From assembly GCA_965602635.1 (NCBI GenBank), contig CBFCZU010000099.1, positions 1 to 14,553 of the forward strand: 14,553 bases of DNA. The letters are read 5' to 3'. This DNA comes from CBFCZU01 sp965602635 (GTDB taxonomy: Bacteria > Planctomycetota > Phycisphaerae > SM23-33). Every line of letters starts with the position of its first letter. The first letter of the stretch is position 1. Shown one piece after another: positions 7,408-14,345 of this stretch. Position numbers and translations under genes: made by a program. The notes beneath the pieces were generated by a model. It had not been told where the DNA came from. It did not search any database and saw only the letters and a list, made by a program, of their open reading frames with translations.

Positions 7408-9197
7408 AATCTGCTGTCGCAAGAATCCTAGCCGTTTTCGGAAACATGGTCACGGCGGAGCTGGAGCACGACGTGAAGCAGAACGCCGTGGCCTACTGCT
7501 GCCGTAGCGACGGGCGGCGTCTGCTCAGCGAGGTGATCCGCATCCGCGGGCGGCTCGCCGACTTGCAGGTCTTCGAGGAGACCCGCGGCCTGAAGGTCGG
7601 CGACCAGGTGGAATTCACCGACGAGATGCTCTCGGTGGTCCTCGGCCCGGGGCTGCTGGGGCAGGTTTACGACGGTCTTCAGAACCCTCTACACAAGATC
7701 GCCGAGCAGATCGGGTACTTCCTGACCCCGGGCGTGTACATCCACGCCCTGGACACCGAGGCGAAGTGGGACTTCACCCCGACCGCGGAAGCGGGCTCGA
7801 CCGTCACGGCCGGCGAGAGCCTGGGGACCGTCCCGGAGGGCATTTTCGACCACCACATCATGGTCCCCTTCGCCCTGGCCGGGGAGTGGAAGATCGACAA
7901 GCTCGCCCCCGCCGGCGCCTACACGGTCGAGGACGAGATCGCCGTCCTGAGCTCCGGCGGCCGGACCGTGCAGGTCACGATGCAGCAGACCTGGCCGGTG
8001 AAGATCCCCCTGAGCTGCGCCGCGGCAAGGCTCCTGCCGACCGAGCCGCTGGTGACGAAGATACGCATCCTCGACTCGCTCTTTCCCGTCGTCCGCGGCG
8101 GGACGTACTGCATCCCGGGCCCGTTCGGCGCCGGCAAGACGGTGCTTCAGCAGATCACCAGCCGGCACGCGGACGTTGACATCGTGATCGTGGCCGCCTG
8201 CGGTGAGCGGGCCGGCGAGGTCGTGGACACGCTCCGCGAGTTCCCCAAGCTCATCGACCCCCGCACCGGAAAGTCGCTCATGGAGCGGACCATCCTGATC
8301 TGCAACACCTCGGCCATGCCCGTCGCCGCCCGCGAGGCGTCGGTTTACACGGGCGTGACCCTGGCCGAGTACTATCGCCAGATGGGCCTGCACGTGCTGC
8401 TGCTGGCCGACTCCACGAGCCGGTGGGCGCAGGCGATGCGCGAGGTCTCCGGGCGGTTGGAGGAGATCCCCGGCGAGGAGGCCTTCCCCGCCTACCTCGA
8501 GAGCCGCATCGCCGCCTTCTACGAGCGGGCAGGGCTGCTCCAGCTCAAGGACGGGCGGGTCGGGTCGGTGACGATCGGCGGGACGATCAGCCCGGCCGGG
8601 GGGAACTTCGAGGAGCCCGTCACCCAGGGCACGCTGAAGGTGGTGGGGGCCTTCCACGGCCTCAGTCGGGTCAGGTCAGACGCCAGGCGCTACCCCGCCA
8701 TCGACCCGCTCGACTCCTGGAGCAAGTACACGGGCATCATAGACGCCGCCGACGTGATCGACGCGCGCGAGCTGCTCCGCCGCGGCAACGAGGTCCGCCA
8801 GATGATGACCGTTGTCGGCGAGGAGGGCACCAGCATCGAAGACTTCACCCTGTACCTGAAGGCGGACTTCTTCGACAGCACGTACCTCCAGCAGAACGCC
8901 TTCGACGACGTGGACGGCGCCACCGACGCCGAGAGGCAGAAGTTCGTCTTCGCCAAGTGCCTGGAGGTGCTGCGGCTGGACTTCGAGTTCGAGTCGCGCC
9001 CGCAGGCGCGATCGGCGATGTTCAACGTGGCCGACTTGTTCCGCAACTGGAACTATGCCGCCCGTGAGTCGGAAGAGTTCAACAGCATCCTGGCGAGTAT
9101 CGACGCCGCCATCGCCAGCAAGGGCCGAGGCGCCCAGGCGGGCGGGAAAGCGCCGGCCGAGGCGCAAGAGGCGGCGGTGGCCGGCGACGACGGCTGA
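7404..9197 (+). CDS. atpA: V-type ATP synthase subunit A (catalytic)
   Basis: Catalytic nucleotide-binding subunit of 597 aa that hydrolyses or makes ATP in the A3B3 head. It has the N-terminal barrel, the extra 'bulge' region typical of A subunits (about 110-195, with KWDFTPTAEAGSTVTAGE), then Walker A GPFGAGKT with Lys245 and Thr246. GERAGEVVDTLREFP follows, then the ADSTSRWAQAMREVSGRLEEIPGEEAFPAYL block, then a helical C-terminal domain. The GERAGE form differs slightly from the GERGNE common in archaeal-type A subunits. ATG 7404 is chosen over the longer open frame because it overlaps the preceding stop (ATGA), has AGGA at 7394-7397 and begins at the conserved N-terminus. An 87-nt gap then separates it from atpB. 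Confidence 0.97.
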   Translation: MKSAVARILAVFGNMVTAELEHDVKQNAVAYCCRSDGRRLLSEVIRIRGRLADLQVFEETRGLKVGDQVEFTDEMLSVVLGPGLLGQVYDGLQNPLHKIAEQIGYFLTPGVYIHALDTEAKWDFTPTAEAGSTVTAGESLGTVPEGIFDHHIMVPFALAGEWKIDKLAPAGAYTVEDEIAVLSSGGRTVQVTMQQTWPVKIPLSCAAARLLPTEPLVTKIRILDSLFPVVRGGTYCIPGPFGAGKTVLQQITSRHADVDIVIVAACGERAGEVVDTLREFPKLIDPRTGKSLMERTILICNTSAMPVAAREASVYTGVTLAEYYRQMGLHVLLLADSTSRWAQAMREVSGRLEEIPGEEAFPAYLESRIAAFYERAGLLQLKDGRVGSVTIGGTISPAGGNFEEPVTQGTLKVVGAFHGLSRVRSDARRYPAIDPLDSWSKYTGIIDAADVIDARELLRRGNEVRQMMTVVGEEGTSIEDFTLYLKADFFDSTYLQQNAFDDVDGATDAERQKFVFAKCLEVLRLDFEFESRPQARSAMFNVADLFRNWNYAARESEEFNSILASIDAAIASKGRGAQAGGKAPAEAQEAAVAGDDG

Positions 9198-9284
9198 TCG
9201 GCGGCGGGCAAGCGGTGGTTGTGACGGTTCCGAGGACTCGCGCCGGTCAGTCCGGCCCGAGGCCCATAACGCGGATGGGAAGCG

Positions 9285-10595
9285 ATGAGAAGGTACTACG
9301 ATGAGATAACGGGCATTGCCGGCAGCGTGGTGAAGGTGACGGCCAGCGGCGTGGCGTATGAGGAGATGGCCACCATCACCACCTCCCTGGGCGCGTCGCT
9401 GGCGCAGGTGATCCGGCTGGAGAGCGACCAGGTCTCGCTTCAGGTGTTCGCCGGGACGCAGGGCGTATCGACGGGCGATCGGGTCCGTTTCTTCGGCCGG
9501 CCGATGCAGGTGCCGTTCTCGCCCGACCTGATGGGGCGGATATTCGACGGCGCGGGCCGGCCCCGGGACGACAAGCCCGAGCTCGACGCCGAGCCCGTGG
9601 ACATCGGCTCCCCGGCCATCAACCCCACAAAGCGGCTGCTGCCCAGCAAGATGGTCCGCACCGGCATCCCCATGATCGACGTGTTCAACACACTGGTGGG
9701 CTCCCAGAAGCTGCCCATCTTCTCCGTCGCCGGCGAGCCGTATAACCCGCTGCTCGCCCGTGTGGGCCTCCAGGCAGAGGCCGACGTCATCATCCTCGGC
9801 GGCATGGGACTCCGCCACGACGACTACCTGACCTTCCGCAACGCCTTCGAGGCCGGCGGCGTCACCAGCCGCACCATCATGTTCGTCCACACCGCCGCCG
9901 ACCCCGTGGTCGAGTGCCTGATGGTGCCCGACCTGTGCATGGCCGTCGGTGAGAGCTTCGCCCTCCAGGGCAAGAACGTGCTCACGCTGCTGACGGACAT
10001 GACAGCCTTCGCCGACGCCCTGAAGGAGATCGCCATCATCATGGAGCAGATCCCCTCCAACCGGGGCTATCCCGGCGACCTCTACAGCCAGCTCGCGCGC
10101 CGGTACGAAAAGGCCGTGGACCTCGACGGGGCCGGCTCCATGACCGTCCTGGCAGTCACCACCATGCCCGGCGACGACGACACCCACCCGATCCCCGACA
10201 ACACCGGATACATAACTGAGGGCCAGTTCTACCTCAGGAACGGGCGGATAGAGCCGTTCGGCAGCCTCTCCCGACTCAAGCAGCTCGTCAACGGCAAGAC
10301 GCGCGACGACCACCGGGCGATCATGAACGCCTGCATCCAGCTCTACGCCGGCACCCGCGAAAGCCGCGAAAAGCGGGCCATGGGGTTCGAAAGCTCCGCC
10401 TGGGACATCAAGCTGCTCAAGTACGGCGAGCTGTTCGAGCAGCAGGTCATGGACCTGGCCGTCAACATCCCGCTGGAAGAGGCGCTCGACCGCTGCTGGA
10501 ACATCCTCGCGGAGTGCTTCGAGCCCGAGGAAGTCGGCATCCGCCGCTCGATCACCGAAAAGCACTGGCCCAAAGAGCTTGCCAAGGCAAGCTGA
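9285..10595 (+). CDS. atpB: V-type ATP synthase subunit B (regulatory)
   Basis: Non-catalytic nucleotide-binding subunit of 436 aa that alternates with A in the head. The barrel starts RRYYDEITGIAGSVVKV. As expected for B subunits, the P-loop is replaced (FSVAGEPYNPLLARVGLQ). Family blocks follow: LTDMTAFADALKEIA, SNRGYPGDLYSQLARRYEKA, TTMPGDDDTHPIPDNTGYITEGQFYLR and FGSLSRLKQLVNGKTRDDH. This wording resembles the Bacteroidetes/PVC-type B subunits rather than the archaeal type. A weak GGGA (9277-9280) precedes the ATG. The gap to atpA (9198-9284) holds nothing recognisable. The last base of the TGA stop is also the first base of the left inverted repeat of the inserted unit. Confidence 0.96.
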   Translation: MRRYYDEITGIAGSVVKVTASGVAYEEMATITTSLGASLAQVIRLESDQVSLQVFAGTQGVSTGDRVRFFGRPMQVPFSPDLMGRIFDGAGRPRDDKPELDAEPVDIGSPAINPTKRLLPSKMVRTGIPMIDVFNTLVGSQKLPIFSVAGEPYNPLLARVGLQAEADVIILGGMGLRHDDYLTFRNAFEAGGVTSRTIMFVHTAADPVVECLMVPDLCMAVGESFALQGKNVLTLLTDMTAFADALKEIAIIMEQIPSNRGYPGDLYSQLARRYEKAVDLDGAGSMTVLAVTTMPGDDDTHPIPDNTGYITEGQFYLRNGRIEPFGSLSRLKQLVNGKTRDDHRAIMNACIQLYAGTRESREKRAMGFESSAWDIKLLKYGELFEQQVMDLAVNIPLEEALDRCWNILAECFEPEEVGIRRSITEKHWPKELAKAS

Positions 10596-10625
10596 TTTCG
10601 GACTGCGGAATTCGGATTGTGGATT
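10595..10625 (+). repeat. Left inverted-repeat arm made of tandem 7-nt units
   Basis: After ATT, the arm reads as four consecutive heptamers with consensus (T/G)(C/T)GGA(T/C/A)T. It pairs with 11012-11042 with three mismatches, at arm positions 5, 16 and 26. Its first base is the last base of the atpB stop codon. Confidence 0.85.
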
Positions 10626-10656
10626 GAAAAGCAGAAGCAAAACTACGTCCGACGAG

Positions 10657-11046
10657 ATGAAAGAGCGCACCAAGGCGTTCGCTCTCAGGGTCATTCGGCT
10701 CGCCGGCTCGCTGCCAAGGGATCGCGCATCCGAGGTTATGGGCCGCCAGCTTCTTCGGTCCGGAACGAGCGTTGGCGCCAACTACAGGTCCGCCTGCCGA
10801 TCGAGGTCAGACAAAGACTTCATGGCGCGAATGGGCCTGGCTGAGGAGGAAGCGGACGAATCCATGTACTGGATGGAACTGCTGGTTCAGTCAAAGCTTG
10901 TACGACGGGAGCTCGTCGAGGACTTGCTGGGAGAGGCAGACGAGATCGTACGCATCGTCGTAGCTTCTATTAAGACGGTCAAACACCGGACACAGCGGGC
11001 GCGGGTGGAGAAATCCGCAATCCGAAATCCGCAGTCCCAAATATAG
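10657..11046 (+). CDS. Four-helix-bundle protein (S23 / 23S rRNA intervening-sequence protein family)
   Basis: A 129-aa protein with the signature of the four-helix-bundle family: GRQLLRSGTSVGANYR (29-44) and EEEADESMYWMELL (63-76). Related proteins are encoded in 23S rRNA intervening sequences, as stand-alone dispersed genes, and as the accessory protein Avd of diversity-generating retroelements. The biochemical role is poorly known; nucleic-acid binding is suggested by the basic surface of relatives. ATG 10657 is the conservative start; an in-frame TTG at 10624 would add 11 residues, and neither has a good Shine-Dalgarno. Residues 119-129 (KSAIRNPQSQI) are encoded by the right inverted-repeat arm, and the TAG stop lies just outside it, 2 nt before atpD. 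It is not an ATPase subunit and sits in the operon as an insertion. A function in the ATPase is unlikely. Confidence 0.85.
   Translation: MKERTKAFALRVIRLAGSLPRDRASEVMGRQLLRSGTSVGANYRSACRSRSDKDFMARMGLAEEEADESMYWMELLVQSKLVRRELVEDLLGEADEIVRIVVASIKTVKHRTQRARVEKSAIRNPQSQI
11012..11042 (-). repeat. Right inverted-repeat arm made of tandem 7-nt units
   Basis: Reverse complement of the left arm at 28 of 31 positions. On the minus strand it again shows four heptamers, with a more regular GCGGATT/TCGGATT pattern than the left arm. On the plus strand it encodes the last 11 residues of the four-helix-bundle protein. Confidence 0.85.
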
Positions 11047-11048
11047 AG

Positions 11049-11702
11049 ATGGCAAGGAAGATAAATCTTACGCGGCCGGAGCTTAGGCGCCAGCGGGACG
11101 CCCTGACGAGGTACTCGCGCTACCTGCCGATGCTGAAGCTCAAGCAGCAGCAGTTGCAGCTTACGGTGCGGGAGGTCGCCCAGCGCCGGCAGGATGCCCG
11201 CGCCGAGGCCCGGGCGGCGGAGGAGCGGATGGTCTCGTACCGCCGCGTGCTTTGTGACCCGGCCGGGGTGGACGTCGAAGGGCTCGCCCGCCCCGCGGAG
11301 GTTCGCACGCACGAGCAGAACATCGCCGGCGTCCGCGTGCCCGTCTTCGACTCGGTTTCGTTCGGCGACGCCGATTACAGCCTCTTCGGCACGCCGCCCT
11401 GGGTGGACCGGGCCCTGGCCGACCTGCGCGACCTGAACGAGCGGCGGACAAGGGTTGAGGTCCTCGACCGCCAGTACGATGTCCTCGCCGCCGCCCTTAC
11501 GAAGATCATCCAACGGGTCAACCTCTTCGAGAAGGTGCTGATCCCCGAGGCAGGGGAGGCCATTCGCCTCATCCGCATCAGCCTGGGTGACGAGCAGACG
11601 GCCGCCGTCGGGCGGGCCAAGCTGGCCAAGGCCAAGCTGGCCGATCAGGGCCAAAGCGTCCTTCAAGTGGCGTCGCCCCACGTCCGGGAGGCGCCGGAAT
11701 GA
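11049..11702 (+). CDS. atpD: V-type ATP synthase subunit D (central stalk rotor)
   Basis: A 217-aa rotor-shaft subunit. The N-terminal helix begins with NLTRPELRRQRDALTRYSRYLPMLKLKQQQL, matching the family's opening 'PTK..LxxLKxxLxxAxxGxxLLKxKRDxL' region in layout. The C-terminal helix (about 118-185, LADLRDLNERRTRVEVLDRQYDVL through IQRVNLFEKVLIP) forms the other strand of the antiparallel coiled coil, and NLFEKVLIP is a strong D-subunit hallmark. No Shine-Dalgarno lies just before ATG 11049 because the region upstream is the inserted inverted repeat. The four-helix-bundle stop is only 2 nt away, so translation may be coupled to that gene. It overlaps atpI by 4 nt (ATGA). Confidence 0.92.
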   Translation: MARKINLTRPELRRQRDALTRYSRYLPMLKLKQQQLQLTVREVAQRRQDARAEARAAEERMVSYRRVLCDPAGVDVEGLARPAEVRTHEQNIAGVRVPVFDSVSFGDADYSLFGTPPWVDRALADLRDLNERRTRVEVLDRQYDVLAAALTKIIQRVNLFEKVLIPEAGEAIRLIRISLGDEQTAAVGRAKLAKAKLADQGQSVLQVASPHVREAPE

Positions 11703-13504
11703 TTGCCCCGATGAAAAAGATCATCGTGGTCAGCCGGGGCGCCTCGCGCGAGGAGCTGCTGCTGGCCCTGCGCGAGTTGGGTGTCTTGCACCTGGAGCCG
11801 GCCGACCCGATGGCGGCGGCGCCGGATAAGCTGCTGGCGGAGCTGGCGCTGGTCCGGCGGAGCCGCCAGGCGATCGGCTCGGTCGAGCCCTCCGGCCGAA
11901 AGCCGGACCTCGACGCCCACGCCGCCGCCGAGGAGATCCTCTCCATCGTTCGCCGCGGCGAGGAGGGCCGCAACCGCCTGTCGGTCCTGGCCCGCGAGGC
12001 CGCCCGCGCCGGCCTCTGGGGTGACCTCCGCCTCGAGCAGCTCCAGGCAATCGCCGAGGCGGGGGTGCCGGTGAAGTTCTACATGGTTCCGGCCAAGCTG
12101 ATGAGCCAGGTCGAGGCCGAGTGCGTCGCGAACCTGGCCGACATGCCGGGCAAGCAGGTGCTGGCCGCGGTTGTCCAGCGCGAGGGCGAGCCGTCACTGC
12201 CGGAGGAGGCAGAGCCGGTCCAGCCGCCAGACCGCGACCTGCCGACGATCCGGGCCGAAGCCAAGGAGCTTGACGCGGCCCTTGCTGCCGACGCCGAGCG
12301 GCTGGCGGACCTGGCCAGCCTGGGCGACGAGCTGGCGGCCGAGCAGCGCCGGCTCGAGGCCGAGGGCGAGTTCGCCGCCGCCCGGGCCGGAGGGCTACAA
12401 GGCGGCGACCTGTACGCACTTCAGGGCTGGGCCCCGGTCGAGGCCGCCGAGACGCTGGCCGGCGACCTGGCCGCCGCGGGCCTGGGCGCCGCCGTTCAGC
12501 TCCGCGACCCCGACACCGACGAAGAGCCGCCCACGCTCATCCGCTATCCCCGCTGGGTCAAGCCCATCAAGGGGCTCTTCGACGTCCTCGAAACTGACCC
12601 CGGCTATCGGGAGGTGGACCTGTCAGGGTTCTTCATGGTCTTCCTGCCGATCTTCGCCGGCATGCTCATCGGCGACGCCGGCTATGGGCTGCTGTTTCTG
12701 CTGGGCGGCGGGATCTTCTACCGCAGGCTCTGCGCCAAGGCCGGCAAGCCCGGCACCACGCTGCTGATCGTTGTCGGGGCTGCGACGCTTCTCTGGGGCG
12801 TTCTGACGGCCAACTACTTCGGCGTCACCCCCGCCGCTTTCTCCGAGACGTCGGCCTTGCGCCGCGCGCTGGTCGGGGTCGGCGTCCTGTGGCGCGCCGA
12901 CGAGGAAGCCGCGCGGTTCCTCATCATCAAGGTCAGTTTCATCGTTGGATGTGTGCACTTGGTCCTCGCCCACCTTCGCCAGGCCGTGGGGTATTGGCCG
13001 AGCCCCAAGGCTTGGTCCGAGATCGGATGGTGCGCCGTGCTCGTCGGCATGCTGGGCGTAGTCTGGAAGCTCTTCGAGTTCGCCATGCCTCCCTGGCTGC
13101 TGCCGGCGGCGGGGGGCCTCCTGGCCGTCGGATACGTGACGGCCGTATTCTTCAGCTATCCGGACCGCCCTTTGGGCAAACGCATAGGCGTCGGGATCGC
13201 AGCCTCGCTGCTGCCGCTGGTCGGCACCTTCGGCGACATGGTGAGCTACATACGACTGATGGCGGTGGGGCTGGCGAGCTACTACATAGCCTCCGCCTTC
13301 AACGGTCTGGGAGCAATGGTGGCCCAAAGCACACCCGTGCTCTGGGCGGTCGGCGTGCCGGTCATCCTGTTCGGGCACGCCCTCAACATCGGGTTGGCTG
13401 TCATCGCGGTCTTCGCCCACGGCGTTCGACTGAACATGCTCGAGTTCTCCAACAATGCCGGAGTGCGCTGGGCCGGATATGCCTACAAACCGTTCGCGAA
13501 ATAG
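11699..13504 (+). CDS. atpI: V-type ATP synthase subunit I (membrane a-subunit)
   Basis: A 601-aa membrane subunit that forms the ion half-channels against the K ring and anchors the peripheral stalk. Residues 1 to about 305 form the cytoplasmic helical/globular part. From about 310 there are roughly seven to eight hydrophobic segments, starting with the conserved FLPIFAGMLIGDAGYG block. Arg519 in SYIRLMAVGLAS fits the essential channel arginine that meets the proteolipid glutamate. The C-terminus is LNMLEFSNNAGVRWAGYAYKPF, close to the family's 'VEFFSKFYxGxGxxFxPF' ending. ATG 11699 overlaps the atpD stop and has a strong GGGAGG at 11686-11691. Length is slightly below the usual 620-660 aa. 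atpK follows after 21 nt. Confidence 0.94.
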   Translation: MIAPMKKIIVVSRGASREELLLALRELGVLHLEPADPMAAAPDKLLAELALVRRSRQAIGSVEPSGRKPDLDAHAAAEEILSIVRRGEEGRNRLSVLAREAARAGLWGDLRLEQLQAIAEAGVPVKFYMVPAKLMSQVEAECVANLADMPGKQVLAAVVQREGEPSLPEEAEPVQPPDRDLPTIRAEAKELDAALAADAERLADLASLGDELAAEQRRLEAEGEFAAARAGGLQGGDLYALQGWAPVEAAETLAGDLAAAGLGAAVQLRDPDTDEEPPTLIRYPRWVKPIKGLFDVLETDPGYREVDLSGFFMVFLPIFAGMLIGDAGYGLLFLLGGGIFYRRLCAKAGKPGTTLLIVVGAATLLWGVLTANYFGVTPAAFSETSALRRALVGVGVLWRADEEAARFLIIKVSFIVGCVHLVLAHLRQAVGYWPSPKAWSEIGWCAVLVGMLGVVWKLFEFAMPPWLLPAAGGLLAVGYVTAVFFSYPDRPLGKRIGVGIAASLLPLVGTFGDMVSYIRLMAVGLASYYIASAFNGLGAMVAQSTPVLWAVGVPVILFGHALNIGLAVIAVFAHGVRLNMLEFSNNAGVRWAGYAYKPFAK

Positions 13505-13525
13505 TCATTCAAGGAGACTTAAACC

Positions 13526-13981
13526 ATGGATGTGTTCCTGGGACAGCTCGGATTAACCCTGGCGTTGGGGCTGGGCGCTCTGGGTAGCGCCCTGGGCATC
13601 GGAGCGGCCGGGCGGGCCGCCGCCGGGGCCTGGGCCAAAGAAGCCAAGGCTGGAAGGCCCCTGAGCTTCGCCTACATCATCCTGGTCGGCATGCCTCTGA
13701 CGCAGACGATCTACGGTTTCATTCTGATGTTGGCCCTGCGCGGCAAGGTCTACGATCCAGGTATCGTCGCTGCCAATGCCGGGGCGCTGCTGACGATCGG
13801 CATCGCCGGCGGCCTGGCCGAACTCTTCAGCGCCTGGATGCAGGGCGCGATCGGAGCCGCCGGCTGCCGGGCGCTCTCCGAGAGCGAGGGCAAGGGCCTC
13901 GTCTTTATCATCATCGCCATGGGCATCGCCGAAACGGTGGGTCTGTTCGGCTTCGCGTTCCTGCTGCTTGTCTTGCCGTGA
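13526..13981 (+). CDS. atpK: V-type ATP synthase subunit K (16-kDa proteolipid), predicted Na+-binding
   Basis: A 151-aa, four-helix proteolipid made of two fused hairpins (about 5-28, 46-71, 80-112, 125-150) that forms the rotor ring. The ion-carrying carboxylate is Glu136 in AMGIAETVGLFGF. The first hairpin has Thr59-Gln60 and Tyr63 in MPLTQTIYG and helix 3 has Gln106 in SAWMQGAIG. These match Thr64, Gln65, Tyr68, Gln110 and Glu139 of the Na+-binding NtpK of Enterococcus hirae in order and near-identical spacing; Met56 takes the place of Leu61. Na+ coupling is therefore predicted. The first hairpin lacks its own carboxylate, as usual for this duplicated type. AAGGAG at 13511-13516 gives a good ribosome site. 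It is the last gene of the operon. Confidence 0.95.
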   Translation: MDVFLGQLGLTLALGLGALGSALGIGAAGRAAAGAWAKEAKAGRPLSFAYIILVGMPLTQTIYGFILMLALRGKVYDPGIVAANAGALLTIGIAGGLAELFSAWMQGAIGAAGCRALSESEGKGLVFIIIAMGIAETVGLFGFAFLLLVLP

Positions 13982-14060
13982 CCCTCAAACGGGGCCATCA
14001 GGCACAACGGCGGTGCGCCGGAGGCCCGGACTGTCCAGTTCGGGCCGCCGGGCCCCCCGC

Positions 14061-14098
14061 GCCACCGGCTGGTCGTGGGCGCGCGACCGGCCGGTGGC
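14061..14098 (+). terminator. Strong 15-bp hairpin downstream of atpK, candidate terminator
   Basis: GCCACCGGCTGGTCG (14061-14075) pairs with CGACCGGCCGGTGGC (14084-14098) over 15 bp, with one G-U wobble in RNA and an 8-nt loop. It lies 80 nt after the atpK stop. There is no U-run behind it, so it is not a textbook intrinsic terminator. It could act as a high-GC terminator or as a 3'-end stabiliser of the ATPase mRNA. Confidence 0.5.
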
Positions 14099-14141
14099 TG
14101 TCATTCCCGCCGGGCGCCGATGTCCTGGGACTGGGCAAAGG

Positions 14142-14171
14142 TTGACCTGGCGCCGGCGGATCGATTCTAAT
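14142..14171 (+). promoter_or_regulatory. Sigma70-like promoter for tRNA-Pro
   Basis: TTGACC (14142-14147, 5/6 to TTGACA) and TCTAAT (14166-14171, 5/6 to TATAAT) are 18 nt apart. The predicted transcription start near 14178 would give a 5' leader of about 45 nt before the tRNA. It is the best promoter match in the window and is separated from atpK by the hairpin. Confidence 0.6.
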
Positions 14172-14222
14172 GCGCCCGCCTGCCCTGAAGCCGAGGTGCA
14201 TGGCAGGCGAAGCGGGTATGAG

Positions 14223-14297
14223 CGGGGCGTAGCTCAGCTTGGCTAGAGTGCCTGCTTTGGGAGCAGGAAGTCGCCGGTTCGAATCCGGCCGCCCCGA
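14223..14297 (+). tRNA. tRNA-Pro (anticodon TGG)
   Basis: A complete 75-nt cloverleaf. Acceptor CGGGGCG pairs with CGCCCCG over 7 bp; T8 and A9 follow; the D stem is GCTC/GAGT with one wobble pair; the anticodon stem CCTGC/GCAGG encloses loop TTTGGGA with anticodon TGG at 14258-14260; the T arm is GCCGG-TTCGAAT-CCGGC; the discriminator is A. The 3' CCA is not encoded (TTT follows), so it would be added after transcription. The anticodon loop matches known bacterial tRNA-Pro(UGG). Confidence 0.97.
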
Positions 14298-14345
14298 TTT
14301 CAGCGACGCGTTGAGTGGACCCCGTGCCGTCAAGCGAATGAAAGC

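Larger units (their letters stand above)
10595..11042 (+). mobile_element. Inverted-repeat-bounded unit carrying a four-helix-bundle gene, inserted between atpB and atpD
   Basis: A 448-bp segment bounded by two 31-nt arms (10595-10625 and 11012-11042) that are inverted repeats of each other with 28 of 31 positions identical. The only gene inside is the four-helix-bundle ORF. By hand count, 60-base stretches inside (10621-10680 and 10921-10980) are about 50% and 53% GC, against about 63% for 10501-10560 in atpB. Removing the unit joins CTG to ATAGAGATG, which rebuilds the atpB TGA stop and leaves a 5-nt spacer before the atpD ATG, a typical operon junction. No clear target-site duplication is visible (at most the dinucleotide AT) and there is no transposase, so movement would need an enzyme supplied elsewhere. 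The repeats are seen; mobility is inferred. Confidence 0.65.

Noticed and set aside
9198..9284. Possible small gene or regulatory element in the 87-nt atpA-atpB gap
   Set aside because: No plausible start with ribosome site, no stable hairpin and no promoter-like pair was found; it appears to be plain spacer.
8676..10781. Long minus-strand ORF of about 700 codons opposite atpA and atpB
   Set aside because: It is an antisense open frame created by high GC codon use. It spans two conserved genes and the inserted unit and has no recognisable domain or ribosome site.
10595..11042. Diversity-generating retroelement, because the accessory protein Avd is a four-helix bundle
   Set aside because: No reverse transcriptase, template repeat or variable repeat is seen; the flanking repeats are terminal and inverted, unlike TR/VR pairs.
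10595..11042. rRNA intervening sequence
   Set aside because: S23 proteins are often encoded in 23S rRNA insertions, but the flanks here are atpB and atpD coding sequence, not rRNA.
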